A stretch of 64,000 nt of DNA from Protea cynaroides (GCA_028583415.1 CM053267.1:27700902-27764901), one strand, 5' to 3'. Shown: positions 1 through 10,627, counted from the first letter of the stretch. Notes: a model not told the origin generated them from the letters alone. Numbers and translations are program-made.

Positions 1-96
1 TTGCACTGACACTCTCTCTCCTAATTCTTTGACTGAATGCTTATCAATACAGTCACATTAGTCAAGTTACCAACAATGACAACATAAAGTCCAACA
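1..96 (-). mobile_element. LTR start of gag-only retrotransposon, cut by window edge
   Basis: The reverse complement begins TGTTGGACTTTATGTTGTCA at position 96 and matches the first about 95 bp of the LTRs at 10824, 15390 and 40229. It is the 5' edge of an LTR on the minus strand whose remainder lies left of the window. It abuts copia integrase sequence at 97, so it inserted into that older element. Whether it is a solo LTR or part of a full copy cannot be seen. Confidence 0.85.
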
Positions 97-1060
97 GGTG
101 GGTGGAATGGGTGGTGGATCGGGGAATGGTAGGGACAGGGAGGTTTTGGGTAGTAGGTTGGATAATATTATCCTACGTGATGGATAGAGATGATGGAGTA
201 GTAGATATGAGTGTGGGTGGATTTTGAAATTGGAATGGGAAACAATGCTCATTAAATGTTACATGGCGTGATATATAAGTTCGCCCAATTGAAGAATCAT
301 AACATTTGTATCCACAATGACTACTGGAGTAGCCCAAGAATACACATTTGGTAGATCGGTATTGAAGCTTGTGCTAATTATATGGTCTTAACCAGGGATA
401 GTAGGTACAACTAAATGTCCTCAAAATACTATAATCAGTCTCTTTTTGAAAAGTACTTGATATGGTGATTTCTATTGTAGCACTGTGGTAGGCAACTGAT
501 TGATTAGATAAGTTACTATTTTAAAAGCAGCTGGCCAAAATTTCATTGGAGCAGATGACCTGGCTAGGAAAGTGAGGCCCATTTCAACCACATGGGGATG
601 CTTCCTTTCTGCACGTCCATTCTGTTCTAGCGTGTGTGGGCATGAGTATAAATGTGAGATGCCATTGGTCTAGAAAAAGGAATCAAATGTCTGATATTCC
701 TTTGCTCCATCTAACTAGAAATATTTCAATTTGCAATTGAAAATATTACATATTTGTGCATAAAACTTTTGAAAAATGGAAAATGCCTTTGATCGGCTCA
801 CAATACAGTAGATCCATGTAAATCGACTAAAATCATCAATGAATGCTATGTAATATCTAAAACCATGAACAAAGGATATTGGAGAAGGTCCCCAAATATC
901 TGAATAAACCAAATAAAAGGGAAATAGAGCACAACAAGAGTTTAATTGAAATGGTTGCTTGTAAATTTTGCCAAGTTGGCATGGTTCACAAAATTTTATT
1001 GATGAAGCCGCTTCATTAGGTAATGAATTATTCCACTGCAATTGTTGAAGGCAATGATTG
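97..1060 (-). pseudogene. Copia gag-pre-integrase and integrase, broken and truncated
   Basis: The open piece 715-1041 contains the Cys-rich end of the gag-pre-integrase zinc-binding domain (F-C-E-P-C-Q-L-G-K) and then the integrase core start (D-I-W-G-P-S-P, F-I-D-D-F-S-R-F-T-W). Further down, about 520-650, the conserved block with E-Q-N-G-R-A-E-R-K-H and the later P-M-K-F-W motif can be read across stops. Sequence to 97 is still integrase C-terminal region and ends abruptly at the inserted LTR. Integrase would join the cDNA to host DNA. Stops and frameshifts rule out activity. Confidence 0.85.
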
Positions 1061-1699
1061 GAAGGATGCCCAAGGCGATCACGCCAAATTGACTTGGGAA
1101 CTCATTCACCAACATGTACCATAGGCTCTTTATTGTGGACAGAAAAATGCATTACATGAAATTCAACAACCACATGATTATCATTGGTGAACTTGCTTAT
1201 AGACAATAAATTCTTAGTGATTGAAGGGACATAAAGGACATTATAAGCTCAAAATTACGTAATGAAGAAGGAATAATAGCTCTACCAATATTATGAATTT
1301 TCAAACCTGCACCAACTCCTACGCGAACTTGGTCAGTTCTAGAGTAAGAATTATAAGATACTAGATTTTCAGCATTAGTTGTAACATGGTGAGTTGCACC
1401 CGAATCGGGGTACCAAGTGGGATCAAATGTTGTAGTTGGTGCAGCAATAAAGGCCTCTGGTGATTGTGGTGCAGAAGGTGTAAATGTATGAAAATTTGGA
1501 TTAAAATGATTAAAACATGTTGTAACCGTATGATTACTCCCATGACATATTTGGCAGAGATTATTTGGATTGGAGAAGGTAGGAGTCGAGGTTAAGCATT
1601 GTTGAAGTGGTGTGGTCCTTGACCTCGATGGCTAGTTCTGCCATGACCTCCCCTATATCCACGACCTCTACCATGATAAGAGTGAGAGGAAGAGAAATT

Positions 1700-2391
1700 A
1701 CTAGGGCCTTTACCAGTATTATGCACTTCAAGAGAAGGAAGATCCATATGAGTTGTTTGCTACTCTTTCATTAATTCTAGGCTGAGTAGTAGTCCAAGAA
1801 AATCATCTAGGGGTAGGGGATCAAGTCTGGTAGTGATTGAGGTAGCAAAGGACTCATACTCAGCACCGAGACCTTGAAGAACACTTAAAATAACATCCTG
1901 TTTCGATACCGGATGTGCAGTGGTAATAAGGCTATCCACTGGACTTTTCACTCATTGTAGGTACTCTGTCATTATTTGTGTACCTTTCTTAAGTTGAAGA
2001 AGTTGGTATTTAAGCTGAATTACACGAGCTTGGGATTGAGATGCATAAATCTTTGTAAGAGCATCCCATGCAGTATGGGAAGAGGTGAGACCGACTATAT
2101 GAGACAATAGTCCTTCGGTCAGAGAGTCTTGTTTCCACCATGTATAGTTGGATTTGGTGTGGGAAGATCATTAGTAGTGGAAGGAGAGAGAACTTTGGGA
2201 GGAGGAGGAAGAGTTCCATCCACATATCCATAGAGATCGTAGGCATGCGGCATGGGCATAAATTGGGATTTCCATAGTAGATAGTTGGTTTGATCCAACT
2301 TAACAGGGAGAAGAGAGATAACATTAGAGGGAGAAAGTTGGACAGGACCTACGAATGTGGTGGGCGTGGTTGACGTTGTAGAAGCACTCAT
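1700..2391 (-). pseudogene. Copia gag, broken
   Basis: The likely start ATG is at 2391, 30 bp downstream of the primer site. The N-terminus is Ser/Thr-rich and runs into the typical copia gag motif L-D-Q-T-N-Y-L-L-W-K-S-Q. A second block around 1760-1951 has the gag UBN2-like pattern with L-G-A-E-Y-E-S-F. The two blocks are in different frames, with shifts between about 1950 and 2120. A glycine/arginine-rich stretch near 1620-1680 leads to the CCHC knuckle. In an active element this protein forms the virus-like particle and binds RNA. Family assignment is firm; product function is lost. Confidence 0.8.
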
Positions 2392-2420
2392 TTTGGATCG
2401 GTAGACGTTGGTCCAAAGAG

Positions 2421-2433
2421 GGCTCTGATACCA
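2421..2433 (-). other. Primer binding site (initiator tRNA-Met type)
   Basis: The minus strand reads TGGTATCAGAGCC, complementary to the 3' end of plant initiator tRNA-Met, the usual primer of copia elements. It lies 30 bp before the gag ATG. The LTR 3' end should be just next to it, but no clean CA end is visible within 5 nt. Confidence 0.85.
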
Positions 2434-2860
2434 TTTAAATCAAGAATAATGATTGTGGTATTTTCCCTTATCTTAATATGATAGGGATGATTGTATTTAG
2501 AGTATAAAATTGAATTTGAATTATGCACCAATCTTGGTGTTTAATGTGAGTTATAACCTATGCATCAATCTTGTATTTATTTACAAATATCTTGAATATT
2601 TGAATTCAAATTTGGATTTGTAACCTTTGCCATTACATTGTTGTTTTGCATCTCCAATTGCTCCAATGTTTGAAAACTTGAATTCAAATTTGAATTTGTA
2701 ACCTATGCCATTACTTCTCTTTTATTGTGTTGTATCTCCACCGATTGCTCCAATGTTTGAATATTTGAATTCAAATTTGAATCTGTAACCATATGATTAA
2801 CAAGGTCTTTCTACCGTCAGATGTGCGATAACTATCGATAGTCCCTAAGGCTGTGTTTGG
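2434..2860 (-). repeat. Probable copia 5' LTR remnant with internal tandem repeat
   Basis: This AT-rich, non-coding stretch sits where the 5' LTR of the minus-strand copia should be. It holds about 2.5 copies of a 78-87 bp unit carrying TTGAATTCAAATTTG, beginning near 2600, 2679 and 2766. The LTR edges are not resolved, and no second LTR is in the window for comparison. A short GGCTGTGTTTGGTTGCAA motif at about 2850-2870, repeated imperfectly at 2883-2901, may be the end of a different small element. Confidence 0.45.
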
Positions 2861-2964
2861 TTGCAATAACCATCGATAGTCCTTAAGGTTGTGCTTTGGT
2901 TGCAAAGGGAATTGAAGGAAAGAAAAGTAAAAATTTTTAATTTAAAAATGAAACTTTTGTAATG

Positions 2965-4620
2965 ATTACAATACATGCTACCATAAATTTCACGTACTAC
3001 CCAAATTCTTTTAGAAACATCACCTACCACCCAAGTTTTCTGAAAACATCACCTATCGCCCAAAATTCCCAAATGTCACCCCATTAACTGGCGGAAGAGA
3101 ATTGAAATTTTATCTAGACATTTATACCCTTCTCATTTTAAACTGAGAAACATCATCTACCACCCACTAGGTTGCTCCTCTGTTCTTTCTTCCTCATCTT
3201 CTTCATCCCTTATTCTTTTTTCCTCGTTTTCCTCATCCCTTGTTCTTTCTTCCTCAACTGAACCATCCCCTATTGCTTTAATCTAGTTCATTATGAGATG
3301 GCTTCACTTCCAAATTCGGGTTTTAGAGATACAGTTCCTCCAGTTTGAACAACTTCACGTCTAGAAACTACCTACATCTCCAAATCAGAGTTAGCAGGGC
3401 TTGAAATTGAATTTTCAATTGAGAGGTGCTGAACAATTGCACAAAAGATAACGCAAAACAAACCAACCCATAACTCTAAAATACCAAAGGAAACATAGAG
3501 AATAGAGGAACTAGGAAACCCCTTTGAAATCCAAAGAAAAAGTTTAGAAAGAGAATAAATATAATCACCCACTAAGTCGAAACAAACATCTAAGCCGAAG
3601 AAAAACCTCCATAGTCTGAATAAATAGGAAATGATAGGGAAAGCCCAGGAAAGAAGAGAATGACAAGAACTCAAGAAATAATCCGGAAAGTAGATATATC
3701 ACTACTAGAAGAAAGAGTCCTTGAAAGCGAACGCCAACCTTGGTTTTTACCAAGTGGGCTATGAATTGAGGAAGGTTTATCTGGTTTGGTTTTCATCCGT
3801 CATTACCTCTCTCTTCATCTCTGACTCTCGAATGATGAATCCATATTTCTTCGCCTCTTTTAATATTCTTCGATGTCTGAAGTTTGAACATGGGTGGATA
3901 TCATTTTTGAATTCGAAAAGATTCAGTGGGAAATACTGATTGTAATAGATTTGATAGACGGCAAGGTAACCCACAAGAAAAAACAATGATGTACGATTGA
4001 GAATGGATTCATGGTGGAAGTAGAATCCCTAATTATTTGTTTATTCTTCTCATACACTATCTTTTGTGCAATTCTTCTACCCGGCTCTTGAGGCAGCGCC
4101 TCGGAGGAGGATCCAAATCCTCCTTTCCTACCAAGAAGACGGTGCAAGATATGAACAGAGGGGAAAAAGCTATCCTCAGTTCCTGTAATTAGGGTTTCTC
4201 CGGAAATATCTCGACAACCAGTACACAATCGTTGGTTCTATGGACGGATCCTGGTTAGCTCATAGATTTGTGTCTTTAGGGTTTCGCCTAAGATGATCGA
4301 AGATGGAAATTTTAAGGCTACACAGTTCCATCTAATAGCCTGACTAACATTTGAAAGACTGCCATTGATGAAAAATTTTGAGCTCTCAAAGGAATCCGTG
4401 GATTGGGTTGGCAGATTCATTGAACATGCACTAGAACAAGAAAGGCATTATTGTCCATTAAAAAATAAATTTGAGTTGACGTCATCATCTAATAGCTCTG
4501 TCTTAACGGTCTGGGTCTTTTTGATAAATATTTTGGAATTTTAGGTGGTAGTTGATGTTTTCAAAAATCATGGTTAGTACGTGATGTTTCTCTAAGTATT
4601 TAGGTAGCATGTGAAGTTTT
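2965..4620. mobile_element. Mutator-like element with long imperfect TIRs
   Basis: The left end (about 2965-3070, motifs CATGCTACC and AACATCACCTACCACCC) reads as an imperfect inverted copy of the right end (about 4535-4618). The TIRs are roughly 80-100 bp and resemble those at 7737-9859. There is no transposase. The interior holds hydrophobic antisense reading frames (3372-3750) and a CT-rich leader that could be captured host sequence, but I recognise no gene. Poly-T of 23 nt follows the right end (4617-4639), and no clean 9-bp duplication was found. The superfamily rests on TIR similarity. Confidence 0.55.
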
Positions 4621-4639
4621 TTTTTTTTTTTTTTTTTTT

Positions 4640-5912
4640 GTCTAAAAATCCAATTTTTTATATTATAAAAAAAGAAAGATAAAAAATGACAACTTTAGCC
4701 CTATTGAATAGACAACCTAACTATAGTTTGTTAGCTATACCAAAAACCACCAGCAGGGCCACAAAAAACAAAAAACCAACCAAAATAAAGACAAAATCAG
4801 ACCACCATCCTACACCCGTCCTACCACGTGTTATTCTTGGAGAAAAAGTAACATATCTCACAGTCCGATTACGGTTCCCTACTGTTGTGGCCACAATATC
4901 CTCAAGGTTCACACGAGTTGGCTGTGCAACATCAACCCCATGCGAAATCCACTTACCAGCTATCACCCTCGATGACCTTTCCCACCTCTATAAAGTCCCC
5001 AGCAGCCCCCTGCAAAGCCTCATTTGCAACCAAAATATCATCATAAATGACTTCAACCTGCCCTGGATTACTCACAAGAGCCCCATCCACAATAGCTACA
5101 TCATTAAACACCAATTCAATTTGCCTATTACTACGAAGCGATGTAGATACTCATGGAGAGGAACTCACTATTCTCTCAGAGCTACCAACTACCTGATTCT
5201 TCTTAGCCTCAGAAATCAGAGCCACATCATGCGTAAATTCCTTTTGGGCCAAAACACCCGGCGACCTATTTTTTTTAGATAGAAAATTCTGGAATACCTG
5301 GCACCCCTTTCCAACCAATAACAGTTGTACATTAGTCCTTGGAGAAGGGCCACGTTCCCTTTATTCCATGACTTCAACCCCATCATTAGAACCTTTTGTC
5401 TCCACCATAATATTGGTTCTTGTTGACTTGTATTGGTCAACTTTCGATCCCCAAAACATTCAGCAAAACAATACCATATCATTCAGGTATCTATATTGGT
5501 TATGATTGATACCAATGCAAGATACCTAAAACCATGATTCTGTTCTCTTTCTCCTTTTACTTAATAGCTTCACCAGTTGTCTAAATTTTTAGTATATGAA
5601 ATACCCTTTTCTCAATGTACCAAGAATCTCATTCTTCCATCTAGGGGTATTAATTTTTTGCCTGCACTGTATCCCCAGAGTCAGACCGACTGATTAAAAA
5701 TCCCAGCGAGCTGCATTGTTTAATAAACATGTCGGATTTAGACCCAAATCGATTATATTCATAGTGCAGGGGTGTTACCCAACGTTCGTCTGACCTATTA
5801 AGGACCGACTCAGCACAGACCGATTAGAGTCATTAGATATTTACTTATTTAGGGATTTCCATTTCTCCCTCCTATTTCCCCCTCCCACTTCTCCCTAAGT
5901 TCATTTAACGTT
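4640..5912. other. Degenerate region, no gene recognised
   Basis: A 198-codon frame on the plus strand (4686-5282) overlaps minus-strand frames at 4721-4966 and 5216-5482. Minus-strand translation has protein-like composition near 4960-5160, but I could match it to no family. It may be the remains of a LINE ORF1-like or other old repeat; this is only a guess. From 5640 to 5900 the sequence has the composition of a degraded MITE. Confidence 0.3.
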
Positions 5913-6060
5913 GGGAAAAAGATAGTTGCCTCCCCTGTAGTACGCCTAAAGGACGAATGCCCCCAAAAGTTTCTGGAAAAGATAACCGTCCCCTTATTTT
6001 AACTGTGTTAAAGTGAATTTTTCTATGGATCAATCTACCCCCAAAAACCTATTTACGTTC
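5913..6060. mobile_element. One end (TIR) of a Mutator-like element, related to 48180-50051
   Basis: The sequence starts GGGAAAAAGATAGTTGCC and continues with GCCTAAAGGA and AATGCCCCCAAAAGTTTCT. It matches both ends of the complete element at 48180-50051. The matching opposite end was not found between here and 7737, so this copy is one-ended or its right end has decayed. Sequence to about 7460 may be its cargo. Confidence 0.65.
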
Positions 6061-6210
6061 CAATACATCTCATTTCTTCCCTTTCATTCTCTCACTTTCA
6101 TTCTAGAAACCTTTTGCAAAACTCATACCTATTTTACCCTCAAAATAAAAAAACCAGCTTCTAAACTTTGGCTTTTAGGTTTTGTTCACTACTTCATCTT
6201 TTTCCTCGGC

Positions 6211-6345
6211 AATGGCTTCTGGCGGCCTTGCATGGGCGACCGATGATCAAGCCCTTGATAGGAAGATATCAGGGAAAGACAAGACCATATGTAGAGCAAA
6301 CAATGAGGCCTTAAAGGAATTGAATTTCATCAGATTCAGGCTATA
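6211..6345 (+). pseudogene. Possible captured 5' exon of a host gene, unrecognised
   Basis: An ATG in good plant context (GGCAATGGCT) opens a frame beginning M-A-S-G-G-L-A-W-A-T-D-D and running about 45 codons of soluble-protein composition before it degrades. It lies just inside the Mutator-like end at 5913, where captured genes usually begin. I do not recognise the family. The acidic minus-strand frame at 6341-6547 may be its shadow or a second fragment. Confidence 0.3.
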
Positions 6346-7119
6346 TACGATGGAATTTGAAAGGAGGGGACTTGAGATCGTCTTCAGCTTTTACTTCCTC
6401 GAGGTCTTCCCCATCAATGATGTTGTCATCTTCGTCATTAGAAGTTTCAATTTTGGGGATCTGTTTTGGAACCGGAGAGTTACAATTAGAGAAAACCACC
6501 CAAAAAAAAAAAAAACAAACAATTGATTCTTCCATTATCAATCCCAACGATTAACTAAATGAAAGAACTTAGGTTTTCTTCAAAGAAAAGCAAAAAAACA
6601 ACACAATTGATTCTTTCATTCTCAGTCCAAGGATTTCCCGACTTAAAACAACTTCAATCATCCCAAAAACCCATTTAAGAACAAAACCCTAGCCCTACAA
6701 TTCCATTGTTTTTCGCAGTCCTGCTCTCCAAGAAGCTTCGTTGCCTACTGAAGAAAAACAGAGGGTCTTGTCTTTCGTTTGATTTTTGTTTTGTTTTCTT
6801 CTGTGTTTAATCGAATCTTCTAGCTGATTTATGTACATTCACAGAACTCCAATCCATGAATGGGATTCATTTTAATGCATTTGCAAAACTCTAATTACAA
6901 AATAAGCTTCTTTTTTTTTTTCTAGTTATTGCAATTTGAGATATTTAAAATACAGTTCCTTGATTAGATCAAGATCAATGACAGAAGAGATTCCTGAATA
7001 CACTTCCCTGAATCTTGGACTAGATCATAAACCAAGTTTTTTGACAAAAATTAGTCTAATTTAGTTGAGCTTGCAGGTGAGTATCAACACATTCACCTTT
7101 TATGGTTGATGTTCATTTG

Positions 7120-7460
7120 GCCCAGATTGGATTTTGAAAGTTGATTTGAAGAAAATGTCTTAGCAAAATTGCAGAGAAGTTGGATAAGGCAGTAGTGACA
7201 ACGCAAGAGAGGTAGAGACCTGCAACGGGAGGAATGAAGGACAGGACAAATGAGGACGAGATCGGAGGACTGGAAGGTCTCGTAAAGCCAATGACAGAGT
7301 GGCTCGTCCCCGAAGCCAGAGTTGAGGTTAGAGAGAGAAAGTAGGAGGGGGCCATGTAGGTTGCAGAGGATTTGAAGAGAGATCGAACAGAGCAGTTTGA
7401 GTCTGCAAGAGGGATGCGAAGGAAGCGAGGATGGAAGTTGGTTTTGTTATGGCCATGGGA
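7120..7460 (-). pseudogene. Hyccin-like (PF09790) host gene fragment
   Basis: The minus strand encodes, with a small frameshift, a stretch reading L-N-S-G-F-G-D-E-P-L-C-H-W-L-Y-E-T-F-Q-S (about 7262-7330) followed by V-L-S-F-I-P-P-V-A-G-L-Y-L-S. This is the N-terminal pattern I know from plant hyccin/FAM126-like proteins, which in other eukaryotes help a phosphatidylinositol 4-kinase complex at the plasma membrane. Upstream frames (7340-7460) continue the N-terminal part. There is no start-to-end frame. It sits between a Mutator-like end (5913) and a complete Mutator-like element (7737), so capture by a transposon is likely but its carrier is not defined. The assignment is from memory. Confidence 0.55.
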
Positions 7461-7492
7461 ATCATAAATGTCATGGATTTGGGAGGAATGAA

Positions 7493-7640
7493 AAATAATT
7501 CACATGCATGTACTTGTATCCTCCATGGGATTCTATCACTGTCTATATCTAGTGGGTCCCATACTCTAGAGGTAGGTCCTACACCACATCGACAGTGATG
7601 GAATCCCATGAGGAGTACATGTAAATTCAGGTGATCCATA
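7493..7640. mobile_element. Hairpin MITE, about 145 bp
   Basis: The arms CATGTACTTGTATCCTCCAT and, inverted, CATGTACTCCTCATGGGATT pair over about 45-50 bp around a central region at 7550-7585. A related sequence at about 47640-47700 lacks this hairpin between the same neighbours (GATTTGGGAGG before, TCCTTTGTT and GGGTGA after), so it is an insertion. Superfamily and target duplication are unclear. Confidence 0.6.
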
Positions 7641-7982
7641 CTCTCCTTTGTTGCTTTGGGTGAGAAAATATCGAAAAAGTAGAACATTGGACAAATGCCA
7701 AGTTTCCTTAATTCTCCTTACAAGCATTTTTTTTCTTAGATAAATTTCATATACACTCCAATAAGGATTGCTAACATCATCTACTATCCACAAGTTTACA
7801 AAAACATCATCTATTACTCAAAATATTTGCACCATTAATCAAATAAGCCCACTCAGTCCACAGATTCCCGTTAGTTGCTGATGTCAGCTGAAATACAACT
7901 GTTGATGGACAATACTACCCTTTGAGCCGAACTAAAAGATGATTTTACTAATTTTTTAATATTTACCTTACCCCCAAAATCT

Positions 7983-8391
7983 CTAACCTCTTCTTCTTTG
8001 CCGACTTAAGAAAGGCATACTGATGCTGCTCGTGGATGATCCATACTCCGCTGGACTCAAAATTCTATCTTTCGGTAAAGCCTCAGGCATCGGTTTCCTG
8101 TTCCCTGGTGATCTGCTTTTTGCGTGATCAAATCCAACCTTCTTTGTGATTATCATTGGAGAATGAATGGGAGAGCTTCTTCTCTGCAGCATAGAATCAT
8201 GAATTTCTGGCTCAATGGTCTTCACCTGGAAACAGAACTCCGACTTCTCACGCTGCTGTCATTTCGGTCAGGGGGCCATGAATTTCTTGCTCTCTGCATA
8301 TTCCTATCACTTTTAGGCCGGTCACACCTCGGAGTTACCGGCGACAATGCCTCGACAGCTAGGTTTAAGCTCTGGATTTGAAACTCGAAGG
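7983..8391 (-). pseudogene. Captured host gene fragment, Ser/Arg/Pro-rich, unrecognised
   Basis: The minus strand gives two protein-like blocks. The first (about 8391-8273) contains S-P-V-T-P-R-C-D-R-P-K-S-D-R and ends S-S-V-S-R at a CAG|GTGA junction. The second (about 8225-7983) contains P-E-I-H-D-S-M-L-Q-R-R-S-S-P and later L-S-P-A-E-Y-G-S-S-T-S-S. Composition and lack of stops suggest exon sequence of a disordered plant protein, possibly with an exon border between the blocks. I cannot name the family. It lies immediately inside the left TIR of the Pack-MULE. Confidence 0.5.
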
Positions 8392-8469
8392 GGGAGACTC
8401 TATTCCTATTCTTCCAACCTGGTTGATAGAAAGCGGTGAGCGGGAAGGCCTCATAATGACTATCGGGGA

Positions 8470-9121
8470 TATTAGAAAAAACATCCTAGATGAATCTCAA
8501 TGTTACTGTTAATATCATACCAAAGATGAAAACATATCACGAATATCATGTCACTTGTTTAATCTATGAAATTAATAAGAGTGTCATACCTTTTTTGACG
8601 ATTTGAAAATATCTTTTGTTGAAGCACTCTACCTTTGATGAAGAGCTCTTTCTTTTGTTGAAGAACCTTTGATGATTATACAAACAAAGCCACTTGATGT
8701 CCAAGGATCACACAAGCAATCAGGGTGCTTACCCCAGCTGGACAGGTATACCATGTCTTGGTATTTTGAGCTTTTTCCTCCCCTTGCCTGTATGACCTTG
8801 AGATGTTTTATATCTCTAGGGTGGAGATGACCATCCATAAAGTCCAACCCTAAGTGAGATGCTAGCCTCCTAATGCTATATCTAGATTGCCTTTTGGCAT
8901 ACCTTGACAATTACCACAAGTGCCCCTAAATAATAAATAGGGACACAAAATACAAAACTGCCATTTTTCATAAAACCAAAAAGATTTTGCAAAGAAAAGT
9001 AAAAAGAAATAATATTTTATATTTATATATATATATATACCTCATAATAGAGATAGAAATGCCCAAAGAGAATACATAAAAATAACACAATCAATTTGTG
9101 TTGGGCCACACAAATCCAACA
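8470..9121. mobile_element. Copia-type solo LTR, 652 bp
   Basis: The ends are TATTAGAA...CCAACA on the plus strand (TGTTAGAA expected, one mutation). Flanking direct repeats GGGGA at 8465-8469 and 9122-9126 are the 5-bp target duplication. A TATA-rich stretch at 9014-9040 would be a promoter if the LTR points to the minus strand (start TGTTGGATTTGTGTG). There is no internal region, so it is a solo LTR left by recombination. It interrupts the Pack-MULE. Confidence 0.8.
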
Positions 9122-9239
9122 GGGGATTCTTCACCATGAAATCTATGACCGTTGACAAAATTTTGGTGCCCGATATGTTGCATCGGTCTTTTAGAGTGTG
9201 AAAGCCCTTTGAGTTGCAGAGCTTCAAGGATCTGCTTCA

Positions 9240-9658
9240 ACTTCTCCACCAATACTTATAACGATGTGTTACAGTCAATTACGAAGACCTTAAAACGATG
9301 TGTTACAGTCTCAACATCCATGTTCTCCCCTTCTTCCGATTTTATAGGGAGCAGAGGGTCGTCTCACTAGCTTCAGCTACACCAACGCAACTGTAAGACA
9401 ACATCTCCTATCAATGAAATTCTTGTGTTAAATATTTTTGGATTTGAAATTTAATTCTTCCTCTTTCTGTCTTCTGAGATAAAGAAATTCAAGGACGCAT
9501 TAGCAAAGCATGGGACTCATCGGTATAGCCTTGGGCCTACTAAAGGTCTGGATGAGTCTGAGTTATTGAAGTTAGTTTCAAATGGCCTGATTTCGATTGA
9601 TTTGCCTTTGAGATCCACAAGCAAAGAAACAATAGAGGATTTGGCCTCATTCATATGA
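9240..9658 (+). pseudogene. Captured fragment of ACHT-type atypical thioredoxin (thioredoxin-like 1, chloroplastic)
   Basis: Two exons are visible. The first ends at 9392 and contains N-Y-E-D-L-K-T-M-C-Y-S-L-N (from 9277) and then V-L-P-F-F-R-F-Y-R, the back half of the thioredoxin fold. One lost base after F-Y-R shifts the frame into a stretch resembling F-S-Y-T-N-A-T. A GTAAG donor follows at 9393, and the intron ends CTTCTGAG before 9479. The second exon (9479-9658, 59 codons, TGA) contains K-K-F-K-D-A-L-A-K-H-G-T and L-G-P-T-K-G-L-D-E-S-E-L-L, characteristic of plant ACHT proteins, which oxidise chloroplast targets. The W-C-x-x-C active-site exon is absent or decayed. It keeps its intron, so capture was at DNA level. 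Confidence 0.85.
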
Positions 9659-9859
9659 CTTGATTTCTTTGTTAAATTGTGGAATAAATCTTTTATATTT
9701 TTTAAAATTAAAAGGATAAAACAGAAAAATGGAGGGTAAAACTATATATCAACAATTTTAGTGATTTTTGTCAGTTAAGTGGGTGCGATTGATGTTTTTG
9801 CAAACTTGTGGGTGGTAGATGATGTTAGCAATCCTATTGAGGGTATATGAAATTTATCC

Positions 9860-10104
9860 TTTTTTTTCTCACTAGGTGGGTCCCAGTCCTAGATAGCGAA
9901 ACGAATTTTCTCAATCAATCCTCTTTACTTGACTCTGTAAACTGTAACACGTCTCACACACACACATACGCTTTCTCTCTTACTACCTTACTATTGAAAA
10001 TAAGGAAGAAAAAAAATCTGAAAATAAGAAAGCAAAAAAAAAAAAAAAAAAAAAATCTAAAACATATTTCAGGATATCTTTACTTGCAATGCCAACTGTC
10101 AATC

Positions 10105-10150
<46 letters not shown>

Positions 10151-10153
10151 ATT

Positions 10154-10215
<62 letters not shown>

Positions 10216-10459
10216 CCCATAGGGATGTAAAGTTGATAGCATGGGCATAGGGCAAGAGAGGTTTCTACGATTTATGACTGAAGAACCAAAATGGATTGGC
10301 ATCAGCAATGCTCTGTTGGCCCTCTCTATCACTTTTTTTTTATTTTTTTGGGTGAATAGAATAAGATGTGAAGAATAAAAATATGGAACCTATGAGAAAA
10401 AGTGAAATCCATGGAGATAAAGTTTTGGGATTTCACTGGTCTTAAAGGTTCCAAAATAT
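9860..10459. other. Intergenic, low-complexity sequence
   Basis: No gene is seen. It holds the continuation of the repeat interrupted by the Pack-MULE (CTCACTAGGTGGGTCCC at about 9867), a poly-A tract near 10035-10056 and the long AT microsatellite listed separately. Confidence 0.7.
10106..10212. repeat. (AT)n microsatellite, about 105 bp
   Basis: Alternating TA dinucleotides are interrupted once by TTTTATTTATAT near 10146-10158. The tyrosine/isoleucine-only reading frame across it is an artefact. Confidence 0.95.
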
Positions 10460-10618
10460 GGATTGAGATCGTCTCCAGTCCGTCCAGTTTGTCCAGCCGT
10501 AAATGGACAGACTGGAATCAAAGGACACACCTATCAATACATTGGGGAGTGTATCTTGTGATTTCAGTCCGGCCGATCGCGACTGGACAACTGGACGGAC
10601 TAGAAACGATCTTTTTCC
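10460..10618. mobile_element. Mutator-type MITE, 159 bp
   Basis: Inverted ends pair GGATTGAGATCGTCTCCAG with GGAAAAAGATCGTTTCTAG, and pairing continues through GTCCGTCCAG and TTGTCCAG. The 9-bp direct repeats CCAAAATAT at 10451-10459 and 10619-10627 are a perfect target duplication of Mutator length. It is non-coding and non-autonomous. Confidence 0.85.
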
Positions 10619-10627
10619 CCAAAATAT

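Larger units (their letters stand above)
97..2433 (-). mobile_element. Degenerate Ty1/copia retrotransposon internal region
   Basis: Reading the minus strand from 2433 downwards gives the copia order: primer site, gag, CCHC knuckle, protease, gag-pre-integrase and integrase. Reverse transcriptase and RNase H would lie beyond position 97, where a younger LTR interrupts the element. Several frameshifts and stops make it a dead copy. The CCHC motif (C-x2-C-x4-H-x4-C) lies around 1524-1560, and the protease motif W-Y-P-D-S-G-A-T around 1395-1419. The order is that of Ty1/copia; the lineage is not resolved. Confidence 0.85.
7737..9859. mobile_element. Pack-MULE (Mutator-like element with captured genes)
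   Basis: The ends are inverted repeats: GATAAATTTCATATACACTC with GCTAACATCATCTACTATCC and CAAGTTTACAAAAACATCAT on the left, and their imperfect complement on the right (9770-9858). TTTTTTTTCT at 7727-7736 and 9860-9869 fits a 9-10 bp duplication, though it is low complexity. A related empty site at 47740-47775 reads straight through from CTCCTTACAA to TTTTCTCACT. There is no transposase. Cargo: a minus-strand unknown gene fragment and a plus-strand ACHT thioredoxin fragment. A copia solo LTR (8470-9121) was inserted later. Confidence 0.8.

Noticed and set aside
3372..3753. Hydrophobic minus-strand frames resembling a membrane protein
   Set aside because: They overlap in two frames, lie in a Phe/Leu-rich translation of an A-rich region, and show no family motif. 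They were not called as a gene.
4686..5282. 198-codon frame on the plus strand
   Set aside because: Unusual composition, no recognisable motif, and opposite-strand frames of equal quality. It is more likely decayed repeat than a gene.
10029..10230. Frame rich in Tyr and Ile on the plus strand
   Set aside because: It is the translation of poly-A and (AT)n microsatellite sequence.
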